From NCBI GenBank assembly GCA_004558185.1, contig SFDP01000040.1, positions 1-21,312 on the forward strand: 21,312 bases of DNA. The letters run 5' to 3'. Within the stretch, counting starts at the first letter, position 1, and each line of letters begins with the position of its first letter. This DNA is from Lachnospiraceae bacterium (lineage in GTDB: Bacteria; Bacillota; Clostridia; Lachnospirales; Lachnospiraceae). The position numbers were made by a program, and so were the translations under genes. This document shows positions 21,222-21,312 of the stretch, one piece after another. A model generated the notes under the pieces. That model did no database searches and had not been told where the DNA came from. It saw nothing but the letters and a program-made list of their open reading frames with translations.

Positions 21222-21282
21222 GGGTCAAAAGGTCTGAACCCACATGAGCTTGCTCAAATGTGGGTGAATGTCCTTGAGACCC
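21222..21282. other. Extended nested inverted repeat of unknown role
   Basis: The core stem is ACCCACAT (21238-21245) with ATGTGGGT (21258-21265), continued by GAGC/GCTC with a 2-nt bulge and a TT loop. Outside it, GGTCT (21231-21235) can pair with AGACC (21277-21281), and GGGTC (21222-21226) with GACCC (21278-21282). No T-run follows on the plus strand, so it is a poor intrinsic terminator. ATGAGCTT occurs twice (21244-21251 and 21291-21298). It could be a structured RNA, a recombination site or an element end; the window stops too soon to tell. Confidence 0.45.
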
Positions 21283-21312
21283 GCCAAAATATGAGCTTAA
21301 AAGTGGGGCGTA

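Noticed and set aside
1..21312. Mobile element, phage, CRISPR or tRNA features
   Set aside because: No transposase, integrase, regularly spaced repeat array or tRNA cloverleaf was recognised on either strand; the only tandem repeats are coding.

Overview
The window looks like chromosomal DNA of a low-to-moderate-GC Gram-positive anaerobe of the class Clostridia, most likely Lachnospiraceae-like. The reasons are a CIRCE-controlled clpB, DUF6273 and DUF6512 family proteins, the extracellular cysteine repeat with a GYSGDTYC core, strong AGGAGG-type ribosome binding sites and GTG/TTG starts. No tRNA, rRNA, CRISPR array or transposase was seen. The assignment rests on gene content, not on a marker gene.

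Region 1 (1-11100, minus strand) is one long, tightly spaced operon followed by a smaller unit. From its promoter at about 11108-11137 it runs: a short TetR-type DNA-binding protein; a CHASE2 sensor fused to an intact class III adenylate cyclase; an eight-helix FtsX/MacB-type ABC permease; a YwaF/TMEM164-like membrane protein; a GAF domain fused to an ABC ATPase; a TIM-barrel sugar isomerase/epimerase-like protein; and a membrane-anchored FecR-domain protein with extracellular Cys/His repeats. Gaps are 19 nt or less and several genes overlap. After a 143-nt gap with its own promoter come a TetR-like protein that seems to have lost its middle, and a secreted DUF6273 protein cut by the window start.

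Region 2 (11100-15004) is the divergent partner. A 206-nt intergenic region carries two back-to-back promoters, each with a related inverted repeat over its -10 box. The plus-strand operon is a second GAF-ABC ATPase and a second large FtsX permease. The two sides therefore encode two related GAF-gated transporter pairs next to a cAMP-producing sensor. I infer an envelope-stress or signal-responsive transport system in which cAMP or another small ligand acts on the ATPase through GAF. The four-cysteine GAF of the minus-strand copy suggests a metal, redox or Fe-S input instead of, or as well as, a cyclic nucleotide. I know of no described system with this layout, but could not search.

Region 3 (15084-17912) is a convergent terminator and the core heat-shock gene clpB, with a consensus promoter overlapped by a CIRCE operator.

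Region 4 (17913-21312) holds a 304-nt gene-free stretch, a DUF6512 membrane-protein gene broken by a frameshift at an A8 run, a terminator, and a MerR regulator - ABC ATPase - ABC-2 permease operon whose promoter has the 19-nt spacer typical of MerR-activated promoters. The window ends in a structured, gene-free sequence of unknown role.
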